Of a DNA stretch of 64,000 nucleotides, positions 18,050 through 28,006 are shown piece by piece. The position numbers were made by a program, and so were the translations under genes. The stretch covers positions 496,001 through 560,000 of the forward strand of contig NZ_BCZQ01000003.1 in assembly GCF_001598815.1 (NCBI RefSeq), read 5' to 3'. Within the stretch, counting starts at the first letter, position 1. Each line of letters begins with the position of its first letter. The DNA is from Sphingopyxis terrae subsp. terrae NBRC 15098 (GTDB lineage: Bacteria > Pseudomonadota > Alphaproteobacteria > Sphingomonadales > Sphingomonadaceae). The notes beneath the pieces were generated by a model that made no database searches, had not been told where the DNA came from, and saw only the letters and a program-made list of their open reading frames with translations.

Positions 18050-18754
18050 ATGAGCGGCATCCATAACATCGTGATCCTGACCGGCGCGGGCGTGTCGGCC
18101 GAAAGCGGTATCGACACCTTCCGCGACAGCGGCGGGCTTTGGGAACAGCACCGGGTCGAGGATGTGGCGACGCCCGAAGCCTTCGTCCTCGATCCCGATC
18201 TGGTCCACCGCTTTTACGATGCGCGCCGCGCCGCGATCCAGACCAAACAGCCCAACGCCGCCCATGCCGCGCTGGCACGGCTCGACGCGCATTGGCCCGG
18301 CGAGTTGCTGATCGTCACGCAAAATGTCGACGATCTGCACGAGCGCGCGGGCGCGAAGCGGTTGATCCACATGCACGGCGAACATCTGAACGCGTGGTGC
18401 ACCGCGTGCGACCGCCGCAGTCCGTGGACCGGCACGCTGATCGACCGGCCCGCCTGCCCGGCGTGCGGCATGGTTGGCTATCTGCGCCCCGACGTCGTGT
18501 GGTTCGGCGAGATGCCCTATCGGATGGACGACATATATCGCGCCATCAACCGCGCCGACCTGTTCGTTTCCATCGGCACCTCCGGCGCGGTCTATCCCGC
18601 CGCGGGTTTCGTGCGCGAAGCGCGGCAGGCGGGCGCACGCACGCTCGAGCTCAACATGGAGCCGAGCCAGGGCAGCTACTGGTTCGACGAGGCGCGGCAG
18701 GGACCGGCGACACAGCTGGTGCCGCAATGGGTCGATCAATTGCTGGGATTTTGA
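18050..18754 (+). CDS. cobB: NAD-dependent protein deacylase, SIR2 family (class III sirtuin)
   Basis: 234 residues. NAD site: ILTGAGVSAESGIDTFR; catalytic region: TQNVDDLHERAG and HMHGE with the active-site His; zinc cysteines: CTACDR and CPACGM. FYDARRA gives the Tyr and Arg pair that in class III sirtuins (human SIRT5, bacterial CobB) recognises succinyl or malonyl lysine, so desuccinylation is likely alongside deacetylation. It ends 3 bases before the convergent tadA stop. Confidence 0.95.
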   Translation: MSGIHNIVILTGAGVSAESGIDTFRDSGGLWEQHRVEDVATPEAFVLDPDLVHRFYDARRAAIQTKQPNAAHAALARLDAHWPGELLIVTQNVDDLHERAGAKRLIHMHGEHLNAWCTACDRRSPWTGTLIDRPACPACGMVGYLRPDVVWFGEMPYRMDDIYRAINRADLFVSIGTSGAVYPAAGFVREARQAGARTLELNMEPSQGSYWFDEARQGPATQLVPQWVDQLLGF

Positions 18755-18757
18755 CCG

Positions 18758-19333
<576 letters not shown>

Positions 19334-19468
19334 TCAGTGGAATCTGCCCTAATGACTTGACGAATCTCCGGCAAGCCGATAAGCGCGCGCCTTTCCCGGC
19401 CCACCCGGTCCCTTCGGCGCCTTTCGCGCCAACCGGCACGCCGCCCAGATTTTGTGAGGAAGAAGACG

Positions 19469-19762
19469 ATGTCGCGCATTTGCGAACTGACCGGCAAGGG
19501 CCGCCAGGTTGGCCACAATGTCAGCCACGCCAACAACAAGACCAAGCGTACCTTCCTGCCCAACCTGCAGAATGTGACGCTGCTGTCGGACGCGCTCGGC
19601 AAGGGCGTGAAGCTGCGCGTGTCGACCCACGGCCTGCGTTCGGTCGAACATAATGGCGGCCTCGACAACTGGCTGATGAAGACCGGCGACAATCTGCTTT
19701 CGGACAACGCCCGCAAGATCAAGAAGGAAGTCGCGAAGAAGCTGGCCGAAAAGGCCGCCTGA
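19469..19762 (+). CDS. rpmB: 50S ribosomal protein L28
   Basis: 97 residues. The start [20 protein letters not shown] is diagnostic of bL28, as are [13 protein letters not shown] and the basic C-terminal helix. Alphaproteobacterial L28 is longer than the E. coli protein (78 residues), and this length fits. ATG 19469 has GAGGAAGAAG upstream; the in-frame ATG 19454 is not favoured. Promoter-like TTGACG occurs about 110 bases upstream (near 19357). It ends in a strong terminator. Confidence 0.98.
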   Translation: MSRICELTGKGRQVGHNVSHANNKTKRTFLPNLQNVTLLSDALGKGVKLRVSTHGLRSVEHNGGLDNWLMKTGDNLLSDNARKIKKEVAKKLAEKAA

Positions 19763-19785
19763 TTCGTCCTTCGACGTACTGCGAC

Positions 19786-19819
19786 AAAAAGGCCGCCGGT
19801 TTTACCGCGCGGCCTTTTT
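19786..19819. terminator. bidirectional rho-independent terminator
   Basis: The arms AAAAAGGCCGC (19786-19796) and GCGGCCTTTTT (19809-19819) form a GC stem followed by T-runs on both strands. It lies 24 bases after rpmB and overlaps the last codons of the convergent phytase-like gene, so it can stop transcription from both sides. Confidence 0.88.
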
Positions 19820-20788
19820 GCTGTCCGGCAGGTCGACGAGTTCGAATTCGACGAGCAGGCTGCGCTGCCAGGCGTTGAAATTATTGTCCGCGACGAGCCA
19901 CACGAACGTGTGGCCATCCCGCCGCATAACGGCCGCCCCTTCATAATTGTCGGCGAGCGGCGCCGGAACCTGACCGATCGCCACCGACCGGACGACGGCG
20001 TCCTTCGCGATATCGGCGGGGTCGACGATCGCGAGGGTCGTCGTGAAGATCGGGGAAAGACCCAGCCGCCGGTGAACCAGCAGAACGCGGCCGTCGGGTA
20101 GCGGCGCGGCGTCGCTGACCAGCCCCTTTCCTTCAGCATCATAGAAGAAGCGCAGCGGCGCCGGCCCCGGTGCGGCCGGGTCGCCCGTGTAGAGCAGCGC
20201 CTCTCGTCCCCGCGGATCGCTATGCGCGTCTTCGGAAAAGATCAGGGTCCGGCCGTCGGCCAGCCGGGCCATCGCCTCCGGCCCGCTGTTCGACGGCCAG
20301 GCCGGTTCGGGCAAGGCGCGGCGCGATTCGATATGCGTCAGCGTCGGGTCGAGCCGCCAGACCTGGTTGAGGCCTTCGAGCGCCAGCCAGGTTCGTCCGC
20401 TTTGCCGATCGACCAGCATCGATTCGACATCGCTCTGCGATTTGTAGCGCCCACCACCGGTCGGTGACGCTATCGTGCCGATATGCGCCGCGCGCGGTTG
20501 CCCCTCGTCGGTCAGGGTCATGCGGACCAGGACGCCGTTATCGCCGGCAATCTGAAACCGGTCGGGTCCGGTCAGCGCCAGCGCCGAAAAGCCGCCGAAC
20601 ATGGCATTGGGGCTGACGAGGCGCCAGCCGCGCACGAAGCGCAGCATCCCGGTCTGGCCCGCCGGATAGACCAGGGGCCGCGCCTCGATCCGCTGAGAGG
20701 TGCGGTCCATGACACGCAACCGCTGCTCGGTTCCGGGCAGCGGGCCGAGTATGAGGAAGATAGCGGCGGCGGAGAGAAGGCGGCGCAT
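19802..20788 (-). CDS. secreted esterase-like/phytase-like beta-propeller protein
   Basis: About 328 residues. Start at 20788 gives signal peptide MRRLLSAAAIFLILGPLPG. The body has the pattern of the Phytase-like family (PF13449): FGGFSALALTGPDRF, SDVESMLVDRQSGRTWLALE, PEAMARLADGRTLIFSED and NYEGAAVMRRDG. These form acidic propeller blades. Members are annotated as esterase-like activity of phytase, but few have a known substrate, so function is open. Its stop is within the rpmB terminator. Confidence 0.85.
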   Translation of the reverse strand: MRRLLSAAAIFLILGPLPGTEQRLRVMDRTSQRIEARPLVYPAGQTGMLRFVRGWRLVSPNAMFGGFSALALTGPDRFQIAGDNGVLVRMTLTDEGQPRAAHIGTIASPTGGGRYKSQSDVESMLVDRQSGRTWLALEGLNQVWRLDPTLTHIESRRALPEPAWPSNSGPEAMARLADGRTLIFSEDAHSDPRGREALLYTGDPAAPGPAPLRFFYDAEGKGLVSDAAPLPDGRVLLVHRRLGLSPIFTTTLAIVDPADIAKDAVVRSVAIGQVPAPLADNYEGAAVMRRDGHTFVWLVADNNFNAWQRSLLVEFELVDLPDSKKAAR

Positions 20789-20962
20789 CGCCGCGGCGAT
20801 AGGCCCGAACCTTCCTTGCAGGCAAGCCCGGCGTCCGGGCGCGCGAAGCTGAACGAATGCCAACAATGATGTTCAGGCTTCCCTCAAGCCGAATCGGGCA
20901 AAACCCCTTCATCGACCCACCGCCCGCACCGGGCAGACACAAGAGATTGAAGGAGAAAGACG

Positions 20963-21364
20963 ATGAAAAAGATGATGACGCTCTCCCTCGCCGCCCTGAT
21001 GTCGACCGCGACGCTGGGCGTGGCGACGCCGGCCGCCGCCCAGCAGGGCTATTACGACGGCAGCTACGGCACCTATTACAGCGGCTATGGTCGCGACGAC
21101 CGTCGCCACGACCGTTACGACCGCCGCTATGACCGCCGCGACTATCGGGCCGACCGCCGCTACGATCGTCGCTACGACCGCCGCAATTATCGCCAGTGCG
21201 ACAATGGCACGGGCGGCACCATCATCGGCGCGATCGCGGGCGGCCTCGCCGGCCATGAAATCGCCGGCCGCGGCGACCGCACCGTCGGCACGATCATCGG
21301 CGGCGCCGTCGGCGCCATCGCCGGCCGCGCCATCGACAAGGGCAATGACGGCTGCCGTCGCTAA
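20963..21364 (+). CDS. exported glycine-zipper 2TM protein with D/R/Y repeat
   Basis: 133 residues. Signal peptide MKKMMTLSLAALMSTATLGV...AAA. Then a low-complexity stretch of about 45 residues made of repeated D-R-R-Y/H-D-R units (for example RYDRRYDRRDYRADRRYDRR), followed by C-D-N-G-T-G and the glycine-zipper segment GTIIGAIAGGLAGHEIAGRG and GTIIGGAVGAIAGRAID. This is the usual layout of sphingomonad 17-kDa surface-antigen-like envelope proteins. The DNA under the repeat is a degenerate tandem array. The molecular role is unknown. A terminator follows. Confidence 0.88.
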   Translation: MKKMMTLSLAALMSTATLGVATPAAAQQGYYDGSYGTYYSGYGRDDRRHDRYDRRYDRRDYRADRRYDRRYDRRNYRQCDNGTGGTIIGAIAGGLAGHEIAGRGDRTVGTIIGGAVGAIAGRAIDKGNDGCRR

Positions 21365-21401
21365 GGCAGGCCCGAGCCCCAACAAAAGACAGTCTCCCTT
21401 G

Positions 21402-21432
21402 CCCCGTCCGGCCCCGCGCCGGGCGGGGTTTT
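21402..21432 (+). terminator. rho-independent terminator after the glycine-zipper gene
   Basis: CCCCGTCCGGC and GCCGGGCGGGG form a GC-rich stem (one mismatch) followed by TTTT, 38 bases after the stop at 21364. Confidence 0.85.
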
Positions 21433-21478
21433 GCTGCGCCATGCACCTTGCCATCGCGCCGGGGCGCGCCTAGGTTCG

Positions 21479-21525
21479 GTCTCAAGTGCACGCCCGCGGC
21501 TGATCGCGGGTGGGTGAGTTGAGAC
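21479..21525 (+). promoter_or_regulatory. nested hairpin in the leader of ppx
   Basis: Outer arms GTCTCAA (21479-21485) and TTGAGAC (21519-21525) enclose an inner perfect stem CCCGCG (21493-21498) / CGCGGG (21505-21510) with loop GCTGAT. The structure ends 14 bases before the ppx start and there is no T-run directly after it. It could be a regulatory leader, a processing site or a small RNA. Only the symmetry is seen. Confidence 0.5.
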
Positions 21526-21539
21526 AGGTCATTTAAATC

Positions 21540-22631
21540 ATGCGGCAAATGGCAGCGCCATCGGGCCGACCGCCGCGGTCAGGACAGGCGGCAAAGGGAC
21601 GAAACAAGACGGCACCGCCCCCGCGGCCCGTGCCGGTCGTACGGCCGCGCAGCTATGCCGCCATCGACCTTGGCACCAATAATTGCCGTTTGCTGATCGC
21701 GCGCCCGCAGGAAGGCGAACTGGTCGTCATCGACGCTTTTTCGCGCATCGTGCGCCTCGGCGAAGGGCTACACAGCACCGGCCGGATCAGCGAAGCCGCG
21801 ATGGACCGCACCGTCGCCGCGCTCGCCATCTGTGCCGACAAGCTGCGCCGCCGCCATGTCACCCTGTCGCGCGCGGTGGCGACCGAGGCGTGCCGCCGCG
21901 CCGCCAACGGGGTCGAACTGGCCGACCGGGTGCGCCGCGAAACCGGTATCGTGCTCGACATCATCTCGGCCGCCGAGGAAGCGCGACTCGCCGCGCTGGG
22001 TTGCCACAATCTGATGGAACCCGGCGACGGTCCGGCGCTGATCTTCGACATCGGCGGCGGTTCGACCGAGCTGATGCACGTCGATATATCCGACCATGAT
22101 GTTGCGATCCGCGACTGGATCAGCGTGCCGTGGGGCGTCGTCTCGCTGACCGAACATGCGCCGCCGAGCGAGGATAATCTCTCGGCCCGGCAGGCGAGCT
22201 ATGCGCATATGCGCGCGGTGACGCGCGAGGCCTTCGCCGGTTTCGCCGAACGGGTGAAGTGCTACGAAGGCCAGCCGCTGCGCCTGCTCGGCACGAGCGG
22301 CACGGTGACAACCCTGGCGAGCGTCTTCCTCGATCTGCCGCGATATGATCGGCGCGCGGTCGACGGGCTGGTCGTTCCCACCGACGCGATGCGCGACATC
22401 AGCCGCCGGCTGGCCGAGGCGAGCCTCGACGACCGCGCCGAAATCGCCTGCATCGGCCGCGAACGCGCCGACCTCGTCGTCGCGGGCTGCGCGATCCTTG
22501 AAAGCATCATCGATCTGTGGCCCGCGCTGCGCGTCGGCGTTGCCGATCGCGGCATCCGCGAAGGGATATTGCGCACGCTGGCGATGCAGGGGCGCGACAT
22601 TCCGGTCACCCGGCGCGAGTATCGCAAATGA
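21540..22631 (+). CDS. Ppx/GppA family exopolyphosphatase/pppGpp phosphatase
   Basis: 363 residues. After an unstructured basic N-terminus (about 38 residues), the actin-like ATPase-fold motifs follow: [14 protein letters not shown] (phosphate 1), EEARLAALG, and DIGGGSTEL (phosphate 2). It lacks the C-terminal HD domain of E. coli Ppx, as is normal for the short alphaproteobacterial form of about 350 residues. It hydrolyses polyphosphate or pppGpp in stress metabolism. The stop overlaps the rlmE ATG. Confidence 0.93.
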   Translation: MRQMAAPSGRPPRSGQAAKGRNKTAPPPRPVPVVRPRSYAAIDLGTNNCRLLIARPQEGELVVIDAFSRIVRLGEGLHSTGRISEAAMDRTVAALAICADKLRRRHVTLSRAVATEACRRAANGVELADRVRRETGIVLDIISAAEEARLAALGCHNLMEPGDGPALIFDIGGGSTELMHVDISDHDVAIRDWISVPWGVVSLTEHAPPSEDNLSARQASYAHMRAVTREAFAGFAERVKCYEGQPLRLLGTSGTVTTLASVFLDLPRYDRRAVDGLVVPTDAMRDISRRLAEASLDDRAEIACIGRERADLVVAGCAILESIIDLWPALRVGVADRGIREGILRTLAMQGRDIPVTRREYRK

Positions 22632-23350
22632 GCGGGCGCAAGGGCGGAGGCGGAAGCGCCAGCGGGCGCGGCGGACTGCACGAGCGCGTCAAGACCGCGC
22701 GCCGCCGCACCGCATCGTCGACGCGCTGGCTGCAGCGTCAGCTCAACGACCCCTATGTCCGGCGCGCGCAGGCCGAAGGCTATCGCTCGCGCGCCGCGTA
22801 CAAGCTGATCGAGCTCGACGACAAATTCGGCTTCCTCAAGAAGGCGCGCGCGGTCGTCGATCTGGGCATCACCCCCGGCGGCTGGTCGCAGGTGGTGCGC
22901 AAGGCCAACCCGCGCGCGCGCGTTGCCGGTATCGACCTGCTCGCCTGCGAACCGATCGAAGGCGTCGCGATCCTCGAGATGGATTTCATGGACGACGCCG
23001 CCCCCGACGCGCTGATCGAGGCGCTCGGCAGCGCACCCGACCTCGTCATCTCCGACATGGCAGCCAACACCGTCGGCCACCCGCAGACCGACCATCTGCG
23101 TACTATCGCTCTCGCCGAGACGGCCGCCGATTTTGCGGTCCAGACGCTGCTGCCCGGCGGCGCTTTCGTCGCCAAGGTGTTCGCCGGCGGCGCCGACCGC
23201 GAATTGCTGATGCTGCTCAAACAGAATTTCACGAGCGTGAAACATGCAAAGCCCCCGGCAAGCCGCAAGGGGTCGCCCGAGCTATATGTGATCGCGCAAG
23301 GGTTCAAAGGACGCGGCGATACCGCGCCGGAGCATGACGAAGGGGAGTAG
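22628..23350 (+). CDS. rlmE: 23S rRNA (uridine2552-2'-O)-methyltransferase
   Basis: 240 residues. The start is fixed by the ATGA overlap with ppx. [18 protein letters not shown] contains the first catalytic Lys, [12 protein letters not shown] is the SAM motif, SDMAANTVG contains the catalytic Asp, and FVAKVFAGG carries the second Lys. This K-D-K-E set and the length match RlmE/FtsJ. The enzyme methylates U2552 in the A-loop of 23S rRNA, a late step in 50S assembly. The pairing ppx-rlmE is common in alphaproteobacteria. Confidence 0.96.
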   Translation: MSGRKGGGGSASGRGGLHERVKTARRRTASSTRWLQRQLNDPYVRRAQAEGYRSRAAYKLIELDDKFGFLKKARAVVDLGITPGGWSQVVRKANPRARVAGIDLLACEPIEGVAILEMDFMDDAAPDALIEALGSAPDLVISDMAANTVGHPQTDHLRTIALAETAADFAVQTLLPGGAFVAKVFAGGADRELLMLLKQNFTSVKHAKPPASRKGSPELYVIAQGFKGRGDTAPEHDEGE

Positions 23351-23354
23351 GGAC

Positions 23355-24815
23355 ATGGCGAAACCGAGGGTGTCGCTGACCGCATTGACGATGGCGGCGC
23401 TGATGCTTGCCTCGTGCGGCGGCGGAGGTGGCAGCACGGCGGGGAGCGGGCCGGTAACGGTCACCCCGACACCCAGCCCGACCCCCACGCCGACCGCAAG
23501 CTGCGGCCTGTCGGCACAGCAGGCCTTTGCCAAGTCGGTGATCGACGAATGGTATCTCTTCCCGAACGACGTCGCGACGAACGTCAATCCGGCCAGCTAT
23601 TCGACGGTGCAGGATTATATCGACGCGCTGGTGGCGCCTGCGCGGGCGCAGAGCAAGGATCGCTATTTCACCTACGTCACCTCGATCGCCGAAGAAGAGG
23701 CCTATTATAGCAGCGGGTCGAGCGCCGGTTTCGGCGTTCGTCTGACCTACGATCCATCGACCCAGCGCGTGATTATCGCCGAAGCCTATGAAGGCGCCCC
23801 CGCCCTCGCCGCCGGGATCGATCGCGGCACGCAGATATTGGCGATCGGGACCAGCGCCGCCAATCTGCGCAGCGTCGCCGACATCGTCGCGAGCGAAGGG
23901 ACCGCTGGCATCACCAATGCCTTGGGGCCGAGCGACCCCGGCGTTACGCGCCTGCTGCGGATCAGCGATGCGGGCGGTACCCGCGATGTCAGCGTCACCA
24001 AGGCCGACTATAATATCGACCCCGTGTCCGACCGCTATGGCGCCAAGGTGATCACCGAAGGCGGCCAGAGCTATGGCTATATCAACCTGCGGACCTTCAT
24101 CAGTTCGGCCGATGATCAACTGAAGGACGCTTTCCTGAATTTCCACAACCAGGGGATCACCAATGTCGTGGTCGATCTGCGCTACAATGGCGGGGGCCTT
24201 GTCGCGACCGCCGAGTTGTTCGGGGACCTGCTCGGCCGCAACCGCGCGGCAAGCGATGTCTTTTCGCGGACCAGCTTTCGCGCGTCGAAATCCGCGAACG
24301 ACAAGACCCACAATTTCACGCCGACCGCGCAGTCGATCGCACCGACGCGCATCGCCTTCATCGGCACCGGATCGACTGCGTCGGCCAGCGAACTCGTCAT
24401 CAACGGCATGCTGCCCTGGCTCGGCACCAATATGACGCTCGTCGGCAGCAATACCTATGGCAAGCCCGTCGGCCAGATCGCGCTCGACAAGAGCGAATGC
24501 GACGAGCGGATGCGCGTGATCGCCTTTTCGACGGGCAATGCGAGCGGGCCGAGCGACTATTTTACCGGTTTGGCGCCCAAGATAGCGAACAGCTGCGCCG
24601 CCGCGGACGATCTCGATTATCCGCTCGGCGACGTGCGCGAGGCATCGGTGCGCGCCGCAATCGATTTCCTGTCGGGACAAAGCTGCACGGCGCGGATCGC
24701 AAGCGCATCCGCCGGCATCGCCGCGCGCAGCTTCGCCGCCGCACCGGCCGCGCCGGAGATGCTGATGCCGGCCGATCCCCGCGCCGCGCAGCGCGAACTG
24801 CCGGGCCTGTTCTGA
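23355..24815 (+). CDS. S41-family peptidase, predicted lipoprotein
   Basis: About 486 residues. The lipobox LMLASCGG at residues 15-22 predicts a lipid-anchored envelope protein. A Pro/Thr linker follows, then a PDZ-like segment (about 125-215) and the S41 catalytic domain. The nucleophile serine is in STASASELVINGM and the general-base lysine in NTYGKPVGQ. YGYINLRTF and VVDLRYNGGGL are core signatures of C-terminal processing proteases. It likely degrades or processes periplasmic proteins. It starts 4 bases after rlmE, with AGTAGGG as the ribosome site. Confidence 0.92.
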   Translation: MAKPRVSLTALTMAALMLASCGGGGGSTAGSGPVTVTPTPSPTPTPTASCGLSAQQAFAKSVIDEWYLFPNDVATNVNPASYSTVQDYIDALVAPARAQSKDRYFTYVTSIAEEEAYYSSGSSAGFGVRLTYDPSTQRVIIAEAYEGAPALAAGIDRGTQILAIGTSAANLRSVADIVASEGTAGITNALGPSDPGVTRLLRISDAGGTRDVSVTKADYNIDPVSDRYGAKVITEGGQSYGYINLRTFISSADDQLKDAFLNFHNQGITNVVVDLRYNGGGLVATAELFGDLLGRNRAASDVFSRTSFRASKSANDKTHNFTPTAQSIAPTRIAFIGTGSTASASELVINGMLPWLGTNMTLVGSNTYGKPVGQIALDKSECDERMRVIAFSTGNASGPSDYFTGLAPKIANSCAAADDLDYPLGDVREASVRAAIDFLSGQSCTARIASASAGIAARSFAAAPAAPEMLMPADPRAAQRELPGLF

Positions 24816-24840
24816 CGGAGCAGCGCGAAGGAGCATAGCC

Positions 24841-25998
24841 ATGGCCTCGATCTTCCTGCCGCGGTCGATCCGCATCGGCGGCGGCACGATCGCCGAGCTT
24901 CCGGCGGCGCTCGCCCAGTTCGGCCTTGCCGCCCCGGCGATCCTGACCGACCCTTTCCTTGCGCAGAACGGCACGCTCGACCGGCTGCTGACAATCCTCG
25001 CCGATGCGGGGATTGCGGCGCGCGCCTATTGCGACGTCATCTCCGACCCCACTGTCGCATCGGTCGAGGCGGCGCGCAGCTTTGTCGCCGAAGCGGCGCA
25101 TGACTGCGTGATCGCGCTCGGCGGCGGCAGCCCCATCGATACGGCGAAGGCGGTCGCCGTGCTCGCCGTACGCGGCGGCACAATGCGCGCGCGCAAGGTG
25201 CCGCATCAGGAAGATGCCCCAGCCCTGCCCATCGTCGCGATCCCGACCACCGCCGGCACCGGATCCGAAGCGACCCGCGTGACGGTCATCACCGATGAGG
25301 CCAATGACGAAAAGATGCTGTGCGCGGGCCTCGCCTATCTGCCGACCATCGCGATCGTCGACTATGAGCTGACGCTGACCAAGCCGCTGCGCTTGACCGC
25401 CGACACCGGGATCGACGCGCTGACCCATGCTATCGAGGCTTATGTGTCGCGGCTCGCCAATCCTTTCTCGGACGGCATGGCGCTCGCCGCGATGCGCGCG
25501 ATCTGGCCCAATTTGCGCACCGCCTGCGCCGAACCCGGCAATCGCGCGGCGCGCGAGGCGATGATGGCGGGGTCGCTGCAGGCCGGAATCGCCTTCTCCA
25601 ACGCCTCGGTCGCCCTCGTCCACGGCATGAGCCGCCCGATCGGCGCGCATTTCCATGTCGCGCACGGCCTGTCGAACGCGATGTTGCTCCCCACCGTGAC
25701 CGCCTGGTCGGCGCCGGCGGCGCTGCCGCGCTATGCCGACTGCGCACGCGCGATGGGGTTGGCGGCAGACGGCGAAGGCGACCAGGCGGCGGTGGCGCGG
25801 CTGGTCGAAGCGCTGCGCGACGTCAACCGCGACCTCGCGGTCCCGACCCCCAAAAGCTATGGTATCGACGAAGCGCGCTGGACCGAATTGCTGCCGCTGA
25901 TGGCCGAACAGGCGCTCGCATCGGGATCCCCGGGCCACAATCCCCGCATCCCCGACACGGCAACGATCGAGGCGCTGTACCGCGAAGCCTGGGCCTGA
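24841..25998 (+). CDS. iron-containing alcohol dehydrogenase
   Basis: 385 residues. NAD(P) site: ALGGGSPIDTAKAVAVL. Iron ligands (Asp and three His) are in DTGIDALTHAIEAYVS, HGMSRPIGAHFHVAHG. PTTAGTGSEATRVTVI is the group III ADH signature. The family oxidises short alcohols, 1,3-propanediol, lactaldehyde or hydroxy acids such as 4-hydroxybutyrate; the exact substrate is not determined. It is 25 bases from the S41 gene and probably forms the end of that operon. It is the last gene before the transfer scar. Confidence 0.92.
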   Translation: MASIFLPRSIRIGGGTIAELPAALAQFGLAAPAILTDPFLAQNGTLDRLLTILADAGIAARAYCDVISDPTVASVEAARSFVAEAAHDCVIALGGGSPIDTAKAVAVLAVRGGTMRARKVPHQEDAPALPIVAIPTTAGTGSEATRVTVITDEANDEKMLCAGLAYLPTIAIVDYELTLTKPLRLTADTGIDALTHAIEAYVSRLANPFSDGMALAAMRAIWPNLRTACAEPGNRAAREAMMAGSLQAGIAFSNASVALVHGMSRPIGAHFHVAHGLSNAMLLPTVTAWSAPAALPRYADCARAMGLAADGEGDQAAVARLVEALRDVNRDLAVPTPKSYGIDEARWTELLPLMAEQALASGSPGHNPRIPDTATIEALYREAWA

Positions 25999-26035
25999 CC
26001 GGCCCGTCTTGGCTATTTCCGATGTCGGGAAAAAC

Positions 26036-26080
26036 TGGAGCGGGCGAAGGGATTCGAACCCTCGACCCCAACCTTGGCAA
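26036..26080 (-). other. tRNA-Gly(GCC) 3' fragment, probable attachment site
   Basis: Read on the minus strand this gives the anticodon loop TTGCCAA, the 3' anticodon stem, the T-arm core GGTTCGAATCCC and the acceptor end GCCCGCTCCA. The 5' half of a tRNA is missing: the sequence upstream does not pair with the 3' anticodon stem GGTTG. A 45-base tRNA 3' end next to an integrase gene is the classic att scar of a tRNA-targeting element. No intact copy is seen in the window. Not a functional tRNA. Confidence 0.8.
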
Positions 26081-26259
26081 CTTGATCGTGACACTTTTCG
26101 ATTTCTTCCTTTTCTACGCCACTGCCCCATAATTGCTTATTTTCTTGAGATTATCTCTACGACGCCCTATCCTCGACTAGCCGCTGGAGTGCCGTTCAGC
26201 GCTGACAATTTGCTGACAATTGCGTGATCTGAGATTTTGTCAGCAAGAGGAGTGGCAAC

Positions 26260-27525
26260 ATGCCGACGAGCAAGCTGACAAAGCGTACGATCGACGCGGT
26301 GGTATCGCCCGCCTCGAAACAACTCATCTATTGGGACACCGAGATTAAGGGATTCGGACTTCGCGTTCTCCCATCGGGCCTGAAGACCTTCATCGTTCAA
26401 TACCGCAATGCCGAGGGCATTCAGCGGCGCATGAACCTGGGCCGCTTTGGCGTGCTCACCGTCGAGCAAGCGCGTGATCTCGCGCGGCTGAAGTTGGCGG
26501 AGGTCATCGTCGGCGGAGATCCAGCGGACAAGGTCCGGCAGTCGCGCAACGGCATGACGGTGGCCGAGATGTGCGATTGGTATCTCACTGAAGCACGGGC
26601 CGGGAACATCCTCGGACGAAAAAGCCTTCCGATAAAGTCATCATCGCTCGACATGGACGAGAGTCGCATAAAGACGCACATCGTCCCGCTGCTCGGAAAA
26701 CGTGTCGTGAAGCATCTGAAAATTGCCGATGTCGAACAGATGCAGACCGACGTGAAGAACGGAAAGACTGCCAAGCCGCGCACCGGAGGCCGCGGTGGCA
26801 GGGCGACCGGCGGTCCCGGCGTCGCGGGTCGCTGCGTCGGAACGCTCCAGGCAATCATTGGTCATGCGAAGCACAAAGGCCTGCTCGAGGTCCATCCGAC
26901 GCTGGGAGCAAAGAAGCTCGCGGGAAAGAAAAGGACTCGTCGTTTGAGCGTGGCCGAGATCATGATGATGGGAAAGGCGATCGCCTACGCTGAAGCCAAT
27001 GGGGAGAACCCGATCGCCCTCGGTGTGTTGCGAGGACTATTGCTCACCGGCTATCGGCGGCAAGAAGCGCAAGCAATGCAGCGAGCCTGGCTCCATGCCG
27101 ATCGCGGATACGTTGTCTTTCCGGATACCAAGGGCGGAGCGCAAGTAAGAGCGATCGGACCGGCCGCCATCCGCATTCTGGAAGCTCAGGTGGAGATAGT
27201 CGGCAATTCCCACTTCTTTCCGTCCGCAGCGGGCGATGGCCCATTCACGGCTGTTAGCGACTGCCTGAAACGGGTTTGCGGCTTGGCGGGTATCACGGGA
27301 GTTACACCGCATACGCTTCGCCATACCTTCGGAAGCGTTGCCGGAGATTTGGGATTCTCCGAGCTTACGATCCGGGCAATGCTGGGTCATGCCTCGCAGA
27401 ATGTAACTCAAGACTATGTCCACATCGACGAGGCGCTAAAGCTTGCCGTGCAGCGAACGTCCGACGAGATTGCACGATTGCTTGACATCGGCACTGACGC
27501 AAAAATGGAAATGGCGCGACAGTGA
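26260..27525 (+). CDS. tyrosine-type site-specific integrase (tRNA-targeting)
   Basis: 421 residues. N-terminal DUF4102/Arm-binding domain (KLTKRTIDAVVSPASKQLIY... GFGLRVLPSG), SAM-like core-binding domain (about 100-225), and catalytic domain. Catalytic residues: Arg in LLTGYRRQEAQAM, HTLRHTFGS (H-x-x-R), LGHASQNVTQDYVHID with H and the nucleophile Tyr. All are present, so it may be active. It lies 180 bases from the tRNA-Gly fragment, which agrees with integration there. This family is typical of P4-like islands and genomic islands. Confidence 0.95.
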   Translation: MPTSKLTKRTIDAVVSPASKQLIYWDTEIKGFGLRVLPSGLKTFIVQYRNAEGIQRRMNLGRFGVLTVEQARDLARLKLAEVIVGGDPADKVRQSRNGMTVAEMCDWYLTEARAGNILGRKSLPIKSSSLDMDESRIKTHIVPLLGKRVVKHLKIADVEQMQTDVKNGKTAKPRTGGRGGRATGGPGVAGRCVGTLQAIIGHAKHKGLLEVHPTLGAKKLAGKKRTRRLSVAEIMMMGKAIAYAEANGENPIALGVLRGLLLTGYRRQEAQAMQRAWLHADRGYVVFPDTKGGAQVRAIGPAAIRILEAQVEIVGNSHFFPSAAGDGPFTAVSDCLKRVCGLAGITGVTPHTLRHTFGSVAGDLGFSELTIRAMLGHASQNVTQDYVHIDEALKLAVQRTSDEIARLLDIGTDAKMEMARQ

Positions 27526-27556
27526 GTGCTCAAACGCGGCTGGCCGGCTGCGCCAG

Positions 27557-28006
27557 TCAGCTTTCGGGCGCGGATGGAGAAATAGCCGATGGCCCAAAAG
27601 GCTCGCCGAACAGGGTGCTTGCGATTGCGGTTGCCGCGATCGCCCCGGCGAATTGCGCAACAACAAACATTGGAACGTCATGCGGCGCGATACCCGCAAA
27701 TGTGTTCGACAGGCCGCGCACCACGGTGATCGCCGGATTTGCAAAGCTCGTCAATGACGTGAACCAGTAAGCAGCGGTGATATAGAGCCCGACCGACGCC
27801 GCCACGGCCTGTGGCTTGTATCTCGCGGTACCGAGGATCGTCAGTACGAGGCCGAAGGTCGCAACGAACTCGGCGGTCCACTGCCCCAATCCGGTTCTCG
27901 CCTTTGTCGAAAACTGTAAGATCGGAAGGTCGAACATCAGATGCCCGGCCCACGCGCCGAAAATGCCGAAGGCAAGCTGAGCAACGACATATGCACCGGC
28001 GTCGAG
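27557..28006 (-). pseudogene. aquaporin/MIP channel, C-terminal fragment
   Basis: In frame on the minus strand, the residues read [37 protein letters not shown], then [20 protein letters not shown] (the second NPA motif with the following Arg) and VAQFAGAIAATAIA. A TAG (28007-28009) sits immediately before the start of this homology, so the first NPA half is missing. The closest pattern is the aquaporin-family proteins found with arsenic resistance genes. This is a 5'-truncated remnant, not a functional channel. Confidence 0.82.

Noticed and set aside
21100-21190. Tandem array that could be a DNA repeat or minisatellite.
   Set aside because: It lies within the coding frame of the glycine-zipper protein and encodes the D-R-R-Y repeats. 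The repetition is a protein property.
26036-26090. Functional tRNA-Gly gene.
   Set aside because: Only the 3' half is present. The sequence on the 5' side of the anticodon loop does not pair with GGTTG and shows no D-arm or acceptor strand.
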